Shown here in pieces: positions 32,890 through 45,422 of a DNA stretch of 64,000 nt. The first letter of the stretch is position 1, and every line of letters starts with the position of its first letter. This DNA comes from Trissonchulus latispiculum (Eukaryota; Nematoda; Enoplea; Enoplida; Ironidae), in assembly GCA_030248195.1 (NCBI GenBank), contig JASAND010006629.1, forward strand, positions 1 to 64,000, read 5' to 3'. Under the pieces are notes generated by a model that was not told the origin of the DNA, searched no databases, and saw only the letters and a list, made by a program, of their open reading frames with translations. The translations under genes and the position numbers were made by a program.

Positions 32890-34020
32890 TAAACGAAAGA
32901 AAACGTTGCATTTTCCCAACAGTCGATAAGCTGCAGGGAAGTAATAGTCAGTTTAGTACATGGCTTATTATTTACCATTAACTATTCATTTATTAATATT
33001 TTTAAAATTATGTTTCAGCTGTAGTTTCAGTTGCTCACTACTACAAATAGTTATTATCATCGACTATCGACGTCTTAATCCAAGAAGGTATCCAAAAAGG
33101 TACTTCAAATAGTTGCAAATTGGAAATGTTCAAATGACCCGTTTGTGGCCAAAACTATATGTAATAATTACCTTATTACCAAAATCAAGTCAGAAAGTAC
33201 AACTTTAGACGTTTTTCTGAGTTTAGTTATTCTAAGCTTTCTAATTATAATTGCATCTTGTACTTGTACCTAACATAGCTGGTCGTTGCTTTCAAATCTA
33301 ACAAAAACGGCAGACCCCTCTGCGAGTTTTACCAACAGCTATTTTTTCCTAGTTGCCTTGTTTTCAGTTTTGAGGAAAATTACTATAAAATATATAAAGA
33401 ATTTTAGAGATTTTTTCAGAAGTTCTTTTAACTAACTAACTAACTAACTCGAAAAACTTTTTGAAAATCTCCAAAATTCTTTTTTTATACTTCATTTTGC
33501 CCAAAACTCTGAAAACTGTCAAAAATTTATCATTTTTGTAAATTTTGAGGTAATATTTTGGAATTTTTCAGCGGCAGGGCAGACCCCCGTCGGGATAGAC
33601 GAACGACCTCAGAATGGGACCCTGCGTTAATGTATGCCAATTGCCAGCAACTGTAGAGCAAACAAGAAAATTTCACTAAAAATTAATTCCCTGCGTTAGA
33701 GAGATAATTCACTTGGTAGATAAAAGTGTTCTTTTCCAATCAGCATTCACTCTCGCTAGGCGGCGCTATGCAAGCTTATCTCCGCCTTTTGAGGTTTAAC
33801 ACAAACCTAACCGATTAGAAAGCGCCGAAAAGGTTTGCAGCTTTCTTGACGGAATTTTTCCCCCCTTGTTTTCTGAATGGCAAAAGGGTTGAGCGGAGTG
33901 TGATATTGTTTTATTAATTATTAATTATGACAGCTTTACCCTGGAATTAATTTCACTAATTTTTCCCCGCCAGATTTTTGTCTAAGCTTTATGGGGCAGA
34001 CTTAAACTTTTGACGGTTTA
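32890..34020. promoter_or_regulatory. region upstream of the collagen start
   Basis: Presumed 5' flank and UTR of the collagen gene. There is an (AACT)5 repeat at 33430 and AT-rich sequence at 33905-33930. No TATA box or initiator can be assigned with confidence. Confidence 0.3.
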
Positions 34021-34031
34021 AGTCATACCTA

Positions 34032-34421
34032 ATGTCTACTGCCGTTCAAGAAGACATTTCCACCGTTAGTGCTGCGTCCCCCCTCGTGTTGCCCCCCAGC
34101 CCCCCAGGGGCACCCTATAATGTAGTCCGAAGAAAAGCCAGACCCCCGTGCTGTACCTGTTGCCCCCCAATTTCCCCCAAACCCCCCACAAGATGGACGA
34201 CACCCCATTCTTGGCTAGTCAGATACTCTGGTTGTATATACAATTGCTGTGTTCCGGCCTTTTGCCTTGTTTCCCTATTTTGCACTATTTACTTCAGTCT
34301 GCAGTGTTTGCGACTGGAACAGCGACTAAGCCTATTTGAGCGCAAAATTGCACCGGTTTTTTCCCTACTTCCCGAAAAGTTGCCCAGGTTTTGGGAACGG
34401 TTAGAGTCTATGGACTATGAG
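34032..34421 (+). CDS. collagen exon 1: cytoplasmic tail and transmembrane segment
   Basis: 390 nt, 130 residues, donor GTATGA, phase 0. Pro-rich N-terminus with a basic VVRRKARPP and PCCTCCPP (possible palmitoylation). A hydrophobic stretch [20 protein letters not shown] is followed by [13 protein letters not shown], amphipathic and helix-prone. First exon is assigned by the open frame, donor and phase match to exon 2; splicing to exon 2 across 9.2 kb is inferred. Confidence 0.75.
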
Positions 34422-37400
34422 GTATGATTTTGGATTTTGGATTTTGATTTAATTTTGTAATTTTTCGCGAATTTAATGAGATAAGGTGTTACGGTAGTTT
34501 TCACATTTTCACAGTTTTTATGTAGTTCCAAGGCTGAAGCTTCAGTGTAGTTAGTTGAAGTAGTTGTTGTTTTGTGGATACAAAATTCTGTCTTGTTTGT
34601 TCCACTGCTCGAAATATTTAAAACAAAATTTTTTAATTTTAAAAATTTTAAAAATTCAAAAAATTGTGGGTGGGATGGGTATATAAACGAACTTCGAATG
34701 GAAGGAAACTATAAAATGCAGTATTTAAGGTTGATGTAAAATTTATAGTTGAGATTTTAAATTTAATTTATTTTAAGGCATTAGCATTAACATGTGGTTA
34801 ACTAACAACTCGTGGACTGAAAAACCTGGATAAGAAATATCATATAAATATATAAATAAAGCTTTTGTATAAATCAAGGATATCAATATCAAAAAATTAA
34901 ATTGTCTAAAAATTTTCAATGAGCAGTCTGAAATTTTAATCTATTGTACAATATTCTTCCCGCTTTTCGAAAGTTTGAGGTCAGCTTTAGACTTGTCCTG
35001 TGAAAATACTGGAAACAATTTTGGTGGTGTCTAAAACCAGGAACAGGAACAGGAACAGGAACGGGGTCTAATTTCAGGAACAGAATCAGGAACGGGGGTC
35101 TAATTTCAGGAACAGAATCAGGAACGGGGGTCTAATTTCAGGAACAGGAACGGGGGTCTAATTTCAGGAACAGGGGTCTAATTTCAGGAACAGATTCAGG
35201 AACGGGGGTATAATTTCAGGAACAGGAACGGGGGTCTAATTTCAGGAACAGGAACGGGGGTCTAATTTCAGGAACAGGAACGGGGGTCTAATTTCAGGAA
35301 CAGATTCAGGAACGGGGGTCTAATTTCAGGAACAGAATCAGGAATGGGGGTCTAATTTCAGGAACGAGGGTCTAATTGCAGGGACAGAATCGTCAGTCAG
35401 GCTCTGATTTTGCACTGCATAGGCGTCTAGTTTATGTAAATTTCCACCTACCTCCTAATTTGTACAAATATATGTGTCCTAGCCGGAATCATATTCAATT
35501 CAAGACCATGTTTTATATTCTCAGGTCACACAAAGTAAGGTTAACAGCATGTAAGAGTCAACAAAGTAAGTGAGCAACAAACATTAAAACTCAAAGTTTC
35601 AGCATGGAATACAGCTATTCAGTACGTAAGTATATGACAAAGTCTGGGTTGAAAAATTCAACGTTGAGCTGGGATGATGACAGTGGAACCAGTCGTGAGT
35701 CACCCTTCTTCAATCCATCGTAGTAGAACCACAAGTTTTTCCACTTCACAATGCAGCTGAAATGGTTACCCTTAGCCAGGGTAATAGCCTTCAGAGCAAG
35801 TTTGCCGTTGGCTATGTTTATAGTTTCCGGATATTCTAATAGGGAGGAAACTGAGACACCGGGTGCTGCAGACAGCGGTAACATCCATGGTTTACATGTC
35901 TGGAAATTCGGAGATGCTGTAGTACGAGTGCCTCCACAGAATAATCCTCCTTCATCTTTGACTATGGGCCAAGTAGCTTTGGGAGGGCAACGATAAGTAG
36001 CTCGGCAGAGTCCTTGCTTCGGCAGGGTAAGTGTAGCAATAAACTCGTCTTTCTCACCATTTGCAGAAAAAGAATTCATTTTTCTGGAAATGAATTTCCT
36101 GGGACAGTAATTTCCTAGGACTGTCTTTAACAGTAGCAGAACTGCGGATAAAAGGTCGTTTACTGTTTTTGGCATTTCCATGGGGATGACCACTTCCAGC
36201 TACTGCATGGTCCCCAAGATACTGAACCAAGACGAAGGAGGGGTTGCCGACAAGAGTCAGCTCATGTTTGCGAAACTGCAAGTTTTTCCCGGTTGAAGTT
36301 CTGAGCGAAAAATAATGTCGTTTCACAACTGGATCTGAGCGAGGCAATAAATGCGCTCCGTCAGATACCCATTGGTATTGATCGCATCGAATTGTTCGTC
36401 TGGAAATGTTTGCCGGAAAAACGAAGACAGATCCGGCGACAGGGCGGCAAGGGGGAAGTTCACTCAGTTTCGAGAGATCAGGATTATTCAAAATCGTTGC
36501 GATTTCGTCGCAACTTAGCTGTTCAGCTGATTCCAAATAAGTCTGACAATATCCCAGCTCACCCATTCTAAATAAATTTCGTTGATAGCTTTGTTCTGTT
36601 CTCTTTATTTTCTTTTGCAAAATTGCAGTGCTGTCTTTGTTTGATGTTCGCAGTGAGAGTACTTATACCTGTTCATATTGTTGTTTTGTGTTGGTTAAAG
36701 GTTGAGGTTGATTAGAGAACAAGAGATGAACGACAAACAAAGACAGCAACACAGTAACAAGTAACTGCTTTGTGGCTTCCGTACTTAAATTTATAAATTT
36801 ACCTTTGTAAAAATGCTTTATATGAAACTTTACTGCACTGTTTAGCGATTTCAAATATTAAACTAGAATCTTGTCAAAGAATGAAAACTAAATTATTAAT
36901 TAAAAATTTAAATTAAACTATCATACATAAGTGAACAGAACAAAGCTATTATACTGTTGAAAGCATACTCAGCATAAAAAACTAGACGCAACAGGACACA
37001 GCACGTCCGCATGCGCGAATGACCGGTTTAGGCTGGCAAATTTTCAAATTTAGACGTAAACAAGGTCACGTGGTCATGTGGTCATATAATGGAATGTATG
37101 CTATATCATAATAAAATAATTTAAGGAAGCATTTTGCAATTTTAAGAGGATGAGTGGTTGAGTAGTGTTGTTTCAGTAGCCCATTTTAGTTTCAGTTTCA
37201 GTTTCAGTTTCAGTCGGTAACCTAAACTACTTTCAATTTCAGTTTCAGTTTCAGTCGAATACCAAAAATATATTTCAGTTTCAGTTTCAGTTTCAGTCGT
37301 CATCCCAAAATAATTTCAGTTTTAGTTTCAGTTTCAGTCGTCATCCCAAAATAATTTCAGTTTCAGTTTCAGTTTCAGTCGGTGACGCAAAATAGTTTCA

Positions 37401-40400
37401 GTTTCAGTTTCAGTCGGCAAGGCAAGATAGTTTCAGTTTCAGTCCGAGTATTAAAATAGTTTCAGTTAAAGGAAGTCATAGCAAAAAAATGAAAATTTCA
37501 GTTTTCAAATGTATTTGGTATTTAAAATTGTTGAAGCGCAGTCTTATTTTTATATCCAAGCTTCTATATCAGTTATAAATAAAACTTCATCTCATAATAT
37601 TTTACTTGCATTTCCTTGGTTATACATTATACAATCATTTTCTTATTAAAGACAAATAAAATATAAGATACGGTGTGAAATAATTGCTTGCTTTTACTGC
37701 ATTGACTTTCTTTTTAATTATCTAAAACAGCTTTGGTGATTTGCTTCAAAGCATAACATCCCTCCAAAATGTATGTAATGGTTTTGAGGAAAATAATGGT
37801 TCATTGCTGTAACTGAATGCTTTGCCTCGCCGTAGATTGTAGAGGTGCCACAGCCACGTATGCTTTAAAAACTATACACCTAAAGCAATTGTACTGTAAT
37901 ACAACTTCTTAGTTTTATCTGATAAGCTGACAGTAAATGATCTAAAAGTAAAACTGCTATCTAATATATAATATGATGGCTAAAATTGGACGCATACATT
38001 CAATCTTTCGCAAGAAAAACTATTATGGGAAAATTTGCAATAGCCTTTTCAAGGAACTTAAGCGTACGCAGAGACTGAAATGACGTTTCTTACGCAGAGA
38101 CCTAAACTAGTTTCAGGCTCAGCATGAACTGAAACCTGTTTCAGTTCCAGCGAGCAAGAAAAGCTTCAGGTTTTACGCTGGGACTGAAATGGTTTCAGGT
38201 TATACTAGTTTCAGTTTCAGTTTCAGTTTCAGTCCTAGAATTGGGATAGTTTCAGTTTCAGTTCCAGTTTCAGTTCAGTTTCGAATATAGTTTCAGTTTC
38301 AGTTTCAGTTTCAGTCGGATAGCTTAAATCTTTTCAGTTTCAGTTTCAGTTTCAGTCCACTTTCCCAAATACTTTCAGTTTCAGTTTCAGTTTCAGTGAC
38401 TGAAACTGAAACATGTAGAGACTGAAACCTAGTTTCAGTTTCAGTTTCAGTGACTGAAACATCACTATGGTTGAGTTATATAATATACATAATAATATAT
38501 GTAGAATTGTATGTAGAATGCCACTGCTACTACAGCTCTTGAAATTACACGCCCTTCCTCTACTGATTGCTACAAATAAACCCCTTTTCTGGAAGTAGTA
38601 ATCCGTTCCTGTTCCCGATATAATCAGACCCCTGTTCCTGATTCTGTTCCTGAAATTAGGCCCCCGTTCCTGAAATTAGACCGGCGTTCCTGTTCCTGGA
38701 ATTAGACCCCCGTTCCTGTTCCTGGAATTAGACCCCCGTTCCTGTTCCTGAAATTAGGCCCCCGTTCCTGAAATTAGACCCCCATTCCTGTTCCTGAAAT
38801 TAGACCCCTGTTCCTGAAATTAGACCCCCATTCCTGATTCTGTTCCTGAAATTAGGCCCCCGTTCCTGAAATTAGACCCCCGTTCCTGTTCCTGAAATTA
38901 GACCCCTGTTCCTGATTTTGTTCCTGAAATTAGGCCCCCGTTCCTGAAATTAGACCCCCATTCCTGTTCCTGAAATTAGACCCCCGTTCCTGAATCTGTT
39001 CCTGAAATTAGACCCCTGTTCCTGAAATTAGACCCCCGTTCCTGAATCTGTTCCTGAAATTAGACCCCCGTTCCGTTCCTGACTTTAGACCTTTGTTCCT
39101 GTTCCTGTTCCTGTTCCTGTTCCTGGTTTTAGACCTTTGTTCCTGTTCCTGTTCCTGTTCCTGGTTTTAGACACCACCAACAATTTTACGCAAAAATTAT
39201 CCAGAATTATACTTAAGATTGTCTAAGAGGTATCAATAAAGATACCGCTTTTATGACTTGAGTCCTTATTTGTTTGTCCTTAATTTGATCCTTGAGGGCA
39301 AAACTACGTAAGGAATTTCTTATTACGCACTTGTGGATTTTAATATTATGCTGGTACTTGAGTGAAAATAGATACCCAGATTTCCTGAATAAGATGTCGC
39401 TAAATTTGACCCGAGGGTACTGCTTGGTACCCCTAATCTCAAATTTACAAATAAATATGTTTTACAAATATGGAAGGGTACTGAGAAAGTGATAATTTGG
39501 AAAGCAAGTTGACAAAAACAACTTTTTCTGTTTCCTCAATGAGCCCCATTTTTATAATTACCTTTAATTATAACTGTAATTTTCAATTTCGAAGGGAAAA
39601 ATTTGAAAATATTTAGAAAAAATTCAAAATATATACTTTTTGCTAACTAAATCGACTTAACCAAATTAAACCGAATTAATCCGTGCTACGAAATTCCATT
39701 GTACATATCATTAAATTTAAATTTTTCGGAAAGTAGGTTTCAGATGATTACGTAAGTGTAGAATTATTAATTGTGCAGTGTCCGAGACTTCAACCAATTC
39801 AATAGTTACGTAACGTTGTTGTTGTCATCTAAATCTTGCGTAATTTTTAGTTAGGTATGCAAGCATCTAGGTAAACTGGCTGCAAAGTTGCAGAAAAGGT
39901 ACATATTTGCTGGAACGGAAACATTAATGCAAACGTCAAAGTTTGGTGGTGGGCCGCCATTTCGAAAGCTGAAGTTGAAATAATTTTCCCGTCTTTTTGT
40001 CTCTTACTTTCTTTCAACAGAAAGGACCACATTTTCCCTGGATTGCAATCTTTAGGTTAAAGTTGGCAGCAAAAAAGATACATTAAAGTGAAAAGGTAAG
40101 ACATACGTAGAAGGGGCGGCCCGGCCTAATTAACCTTGGGGTCTTTTCCTAAAAGTTAAAGCTTTCCCAAATTTTATATCTCACTTTTACGTATATGTTA
40201 GGTATATGTAGGTTGGGCTGGAAGTCAAAGTTGGTTGTGGAAAAAGCCTATGTAGGTGACACCTTGAATTGGTGGGGGGCTGACTTCCGAGAAAAGCTAA
40301 GGGTTGTCGATTTTTGGACCTAACAAAATTATGCAAGTATTAGCAGAACTTATGCTACAGACGAGCACGGGCCGGATTTCTGATTCTGCTTTTTTGATTT

Positions 40401-43311
40401 GATTCTGCTCGATTCTTTTGTGGGACCGATTTTTTATCACGGGTATCAAAAATCAAAAATGGCCAAGTTTTCAAATATACAGAGTGCAATAAGAGCATTG
40501 TGAGTGCCTTGCACTGAAGATAGGTTCAGACTATTTATTTTAAATTATTTTAATTTTATTATTTTAAATTTACACTTTTTATTACAAATTTTAATTCTAC
40601 CTTTTCAACTACCCCACAAACAACTTTTTAATTGGATGGGAGAAGGCATTGGGAAAAGTGGAGACACAAGCTTGTGGAAAAGTGTCACTGGTTTTTGGAC
40701 GGACGGGTTTTTTTGTCATTTCCAAACGTTTTGCAAGAAATTTGTCGACGGCAGGTTTAAGCTTTGCGATGAGTGACTGATTAGATATAGACCAGATAAG
40801 TGACGCCTAAATTGCAAAATGCAAACCAAGGGAGGAGTTGCACTTGCCTTTCGATGTTATGCTGAAGACTGCAGTGAAAAAAGTGTCGAAAAAACCCAAA
40901 CGGAGCTTTTGCACAGAATTTTGGAAATGGGACAATTTCAAACTTTCGTCGACACAGTTTAAATTATTGTTTTCTCTTTAGTAACAACAGCCGCTAATTT
41001 TAATAAGCTGGGATAATTATAAAAACGTGAGATTAGTGCAAGTTGTGACCACAGCAGCTAGAAATGGAAGGGTACTGGAAATTACTATTAATAAGTAGGT
41101 ACACCAGTTATATAACTGTCACTATTATATAACTTATATAACTAGAAGTTATATAACTAATATAACTATTACTATTATATAACTATAACGGGGTTGGAGG
41201 ACCAAGAAGAAACCAGAAACAAGCCAAAGACACCAATGATACCCTCGTACCCACGAAACCAGATCCTAGAAGAGAGAAGGGAATAGGGAGGCTCAGCTTT
41301 TCACTCACCATTGAAAGTAAAGAATTAGCCGAGCCTTCGAAGGACGGCCCTTGTGATCCCGGGACAGACGTGCTAACCCACTACACCACAGGGTCATCAG
41401 CTGAACTCCCATATCAGGCTTATCAATTTTTCCTATGCCTGCTTTCCTTAGACGGGAGTCTAGTTCTAGTTTACTGCTTACTATTACTACTACTACTGCT
41501 GCTACTATTTAGTTTGCAGAAAAAATTAGTAGTTCGTTAGATAGAGGGACTAGAACCATTGATGGCTGTTGCAGTAATTGAAAGTACTTTACCAATTTGG
41601 CCATCTTAATAATTTTAGCGGCCGAACACTACTACGCTTTCCAACACCCTGAAGTCTTTGTAACAAAGTTAGCTAGCTCAGTCAGTCTTATGGCACAGTG
41701 GTAGTTTGTCTGAGTTCAAAGCGACTGGCCCACACTTCGATCCCCGGCTGTTTTTCTTTTTTTCTAAAAGTTTGCTGCATTGTACTGAGCTTTTCGCAGA
41801 GAATAAAGCCATATATAAATAGGTATGTATAGGTGGACTTAGCACCTTGCTTGCTGCTAAGTCCGTGCTTTCTTTTGGAGCCTCTTTATGTGAAGCCTTA
41901 CATAATCCTCTTGACATGCAAAGTTGCCGAAAAGCTTACAAAACTTTCACCTGCTTCCTATACACGTATATACATGTATATTTAATGTATAACACGCTAA
42001 ATATATACGTACTTTATATATATGTATATATATATATAATTTCTTATAGCCTCCAAGTTTATCTTTTAAGATATGCGCTTAGGAAGATACCTTCAAAAAT
42101 TTGTCTTTTAGATAGGTACCTACTTGAGATGCAGTTTTTTGATTTCACCGGCACGCGTTAGTACATAAACTATTATCTAGGATTGAAGATGAGATAGTGA
42201 GAAAAAGCCAAAATTCATACGTAACAAAATGGTTAATGCAAAAATTACCTGCATACCTTACCTCTAAAAACTATTTTCCTTTTACCACAAACAAAAAGAA
42301 AATTGCTTGGTATCCAAAATGCTTTTCATATATCTAACAGTGTAAACTTTTAATCGTTTAAATGTCAAGGACTAATACATACTTAGGGATCAATTTCTGC
42401 GCGAAATTCGAGAGAATCCGTCAAATTTTTGAGGTATTCGTTTGAGCTTTTATCTAACTTATATTGTAGCGATAACATGAAGTTGACTACTATTTCTTTA
42501 AAATAACAGATTTTCCTTTAGTGAGAATAGAATGTAATTAAATTCTAAAAATGAATTTAATTAATATGCTAAAATTAATCGTCGACTTTTTAAAATCCAA
42601 CAAACTTTATTATCTTTAGTTATATACTTGCTCTTTCTGCATATTTGAAAACTTTCAACCATAACGTTAGCGGTATCCTTTGTTTTAGTAAAAAACCTTT
42701 AGTGCCGTCTGGACAAACTAGTTGTGGGTTTTTTTGGTTGCAACTCTTTTTCTATAGCACTCTGTCAGAAATACAAATTTGCTTGATAACAGACAGCAAG
42801 GCTAATTTCTGTGCCCCCTCATAAAATTTCTAAAAAACTGGGGGTTTTTACCCCCGAAAATTGGACGCCTGTTTGGTGATAACGACCTGACCAATTAGCG
42901 CTGTCACCAAAGTAGAAAGCAACTGCGGTTAATCTTTGCTTTATGACTCCGACGTTTTTGAACTTGGAAGCTATCGTTAAAATTGTCTCCAACTTACTTA
43001 GAAGCAGTTTATGATAATTTTTATGGTATTTCTGCTTACCTATATGTATATGTATACGTATGTGAATTTACGTCTATACTTATGTCTTGTTTTTATGCTT
43101 GTTTTTTGGTAACCTTGATTTTAGTTTTTATACATGCCCCCTACCAGTAATACATTAAGGGAATTAAAAAAGCTTACATTAGGGCTGTTTGTAATTCATA
43201 TTTTAGCAGAAAAAATTTTCTCATTTTTGTGCAGGAAATGCATTTTTGAGATAAAAATTGCGGCGCATATACATATGTACTTTTTATTACGTATTGTTGA
43301 AACTGTTAAGT

Positions 43312-43355
<44 letters not shown>

Positions 43356-44758
43356 GTATATATATATATATATCAGTTCGCTACGATATCAATTTTATAT
43401 ATCTTTTAGTACATGGAAGAATACTACATGCCCAAGAACTACCTCAATAAACTATAGATACAACTGTACAATTCCAAATTCTAATTTAAATTTAGATTTC
43501 AGGATTATCCGTGATCACACATGCTTGATTGCATGTTGCAGGGAATACCTATTTTTCCATTCTTGTTAACTGGTAGACTGGGCATTAAAAATCTAAAGTT
43601 TACTCATGTTAAATTTTTGTGTCTTTGTTTTAATTTTGAATTTTTGTAGATTTGTGTTTGTCTGTTTTAGCTTCTTGAACATTTGCTGCAACATCATGCC
43701 CTGTCCCAGCACAGCAACGAAACGGCGCGGCATCCTCGCGGTCTCAGACATCGAAGGTTCCGCTGTCCCGACCAGTGTCCGAGGGGTCCACCTGGTAAGA
43801 AATAAACAATTAATTTGGGGAGGGGGTAGGCCGTTAGCGAACAGAGCATAGTTTTTGCTTCGATAAGAGAGAGCTTGCCAGTTGTCACACTCTTATATTA
43901 TGTACTCTTGATTATGGTTAATTAATGGATCAAGTGAACTTTATCCCCCTCCCCCAGATAAAAGTTGGTCAACGTCAATGACGTAGAACAGATCAACCAA
44001 ACCGTAGAGCATGATTTATACGTCGTTGGAATGCTCGAGATGTGCTCTATTTAATGGCGTAAAGCAGTTTGCTGTTGCTCTCTGCTGTAAATTGTTAAGC
44101 TTACAAAGACTACCAAAGTTGCCGCTTTTTGCCGCTGGCAGTCATTGACTTTTTACAGCAGCGAGCAACAGCAAACTGCTTTACACCATTAAATAGAGCA
44201 CATCTCGAGCATTCCAAAGATGTATAAATCATGCTCTAAGGTTTCGTTGATCTCTTCCAATATGTCATTGAAGTTGGGGGATAAAGTTTAGTTGATCCAT
44301 TAATTAATATGATTTATTTGATCTTAATTGTTTGACAGATCATAGGATGCTTGAAAGGTTGAAATCAGCGTTAGTAATATGAATAAGAATTAAGTAATAT
44401 ATTCTTAATTAAATATTGTTAACTTTCTCGAATTCACACACATATCTGAACTTTGTATTTTTTACTTAATTTAGTTAAACATCAAATAAAAATCGAATTA
44501 TTTGTTTTTCAAATTCTTTTCCACTGCTGCTTTATTCCAATCTTCAAATAAATAGCTACTTGGGCTAAGTGAAAAATGACGATTTTTGCACCAGAATTTC
44601 TCCGTTTTCTGAGGGACTCTTCCCTATTTTCCTTTTGTTTGTTTTCACATCTTTGGATTCTTGGAAAAACTCCTAAGTAGTTCCTTACGTATGTTTAAGT
44701 AGATCCCATAAAAGCCCTCTTCCTGCCTAAACACGGTCATATTCTACTAAATGGGAGA

Positions 44759-44799
<41 letters not shown>

Positions 44800-45382
44800 G
44801 TGTTTTAGCTAGAAAGTGTTATGGAATAAATTTTGAATTCATATTACTTTGCCTTTTATGTGTATATATAGGATAATATACTATAAAATATATACTTAAT
44901 ATATTTTTATACATTAATACATTTTATCTTTATAGGGATTTATACATATTAATTGTATCGGTGAAATCTTAGCGTTATCATAAACGATTTTTGTATTCAT
45001 TAATCTGAATTTATGATTTATCTTACGTTTTTATCACTTGAAAGACTTTAGGTATATATGATGAGGGCTAGGCACGCGACTTGTAGACACACACTAGCTT
45101 TAGGTTATACCAAAGCTAAAACTACAACCAAAGTAGAGGGTAAAGGATTTATTGAGGTTACGCCTTAGTTTTGTGTGGCATACTTCACGCGCAGCTAAGA
45201 CAGATTTTGTACGTTGTTACGTTATAATCCTGCAATAAAAATTAGGAAATGGATTTCCGAATATTGAATATGACCTTTTTGATTAATGCAGAATTTCAGA
45301 TAAATCTGTAATTTAATAGATAATAACTAAATCCGGTTAGCTGGCTTTTTGAATTTTTTTTCTAATCAAAATTACCTTATGG

Positions 45383-45422
<40 letters not shown>

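Larger units (their letters stand above)
35023..39178. mobile_element. 4.16-kb DNA transposon carrying a CG-1-domain gene; 9-bp TSD
   Basis: Termini GGTGGTGTCTAAAACCAGG and inverse. They run on into inverted arrays of GGAACAGG/GGGGGTCTAATTTCAGG that make up the first ~370 and last ~590 bp. Direct repeats AACAATTTT (9 bp) lie at 35014-35022 and 39179-39187. A 9-bp duplication with long complex TIRs suggests Mutator-like (MULE), but no transposase is visible, so the superfamily is open. It carries a gene on the minus strand (35615-36620) and a nested hAT-like element (37163-38467). Located in collagen intron 1. Confidence 0.82.

Noticed and set aside
35036..35395. CRISPR-like array
   Set aside because: Units are 20-32 bp without unique spacers, AT/GC pattern is simple, and the array is the inverted terminus of a transposon in a eukaryotic genome.
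36663..36854. 63-aa minus-strand frame next to the CG-1 gene
   Set aside because: A hydrophobic stretch in AT-rich sequence, no homology recognised; more likely the 5' flank of the CG-1 gene.
37185..37470. (TTTCAG)n as telomeric repeat
   Set aside because: Interrupted, present in two internal blocks, and bounded by transposon ends with an 8-bp TSD.
43694..43851. ATG-started frame [12 protein letters not shown]... as a gene
   Set aside because: Wrong frame of collagen exon 2; the frame ending [12 protein letters not shown] is open through the exon and fits both neighbouring phases.
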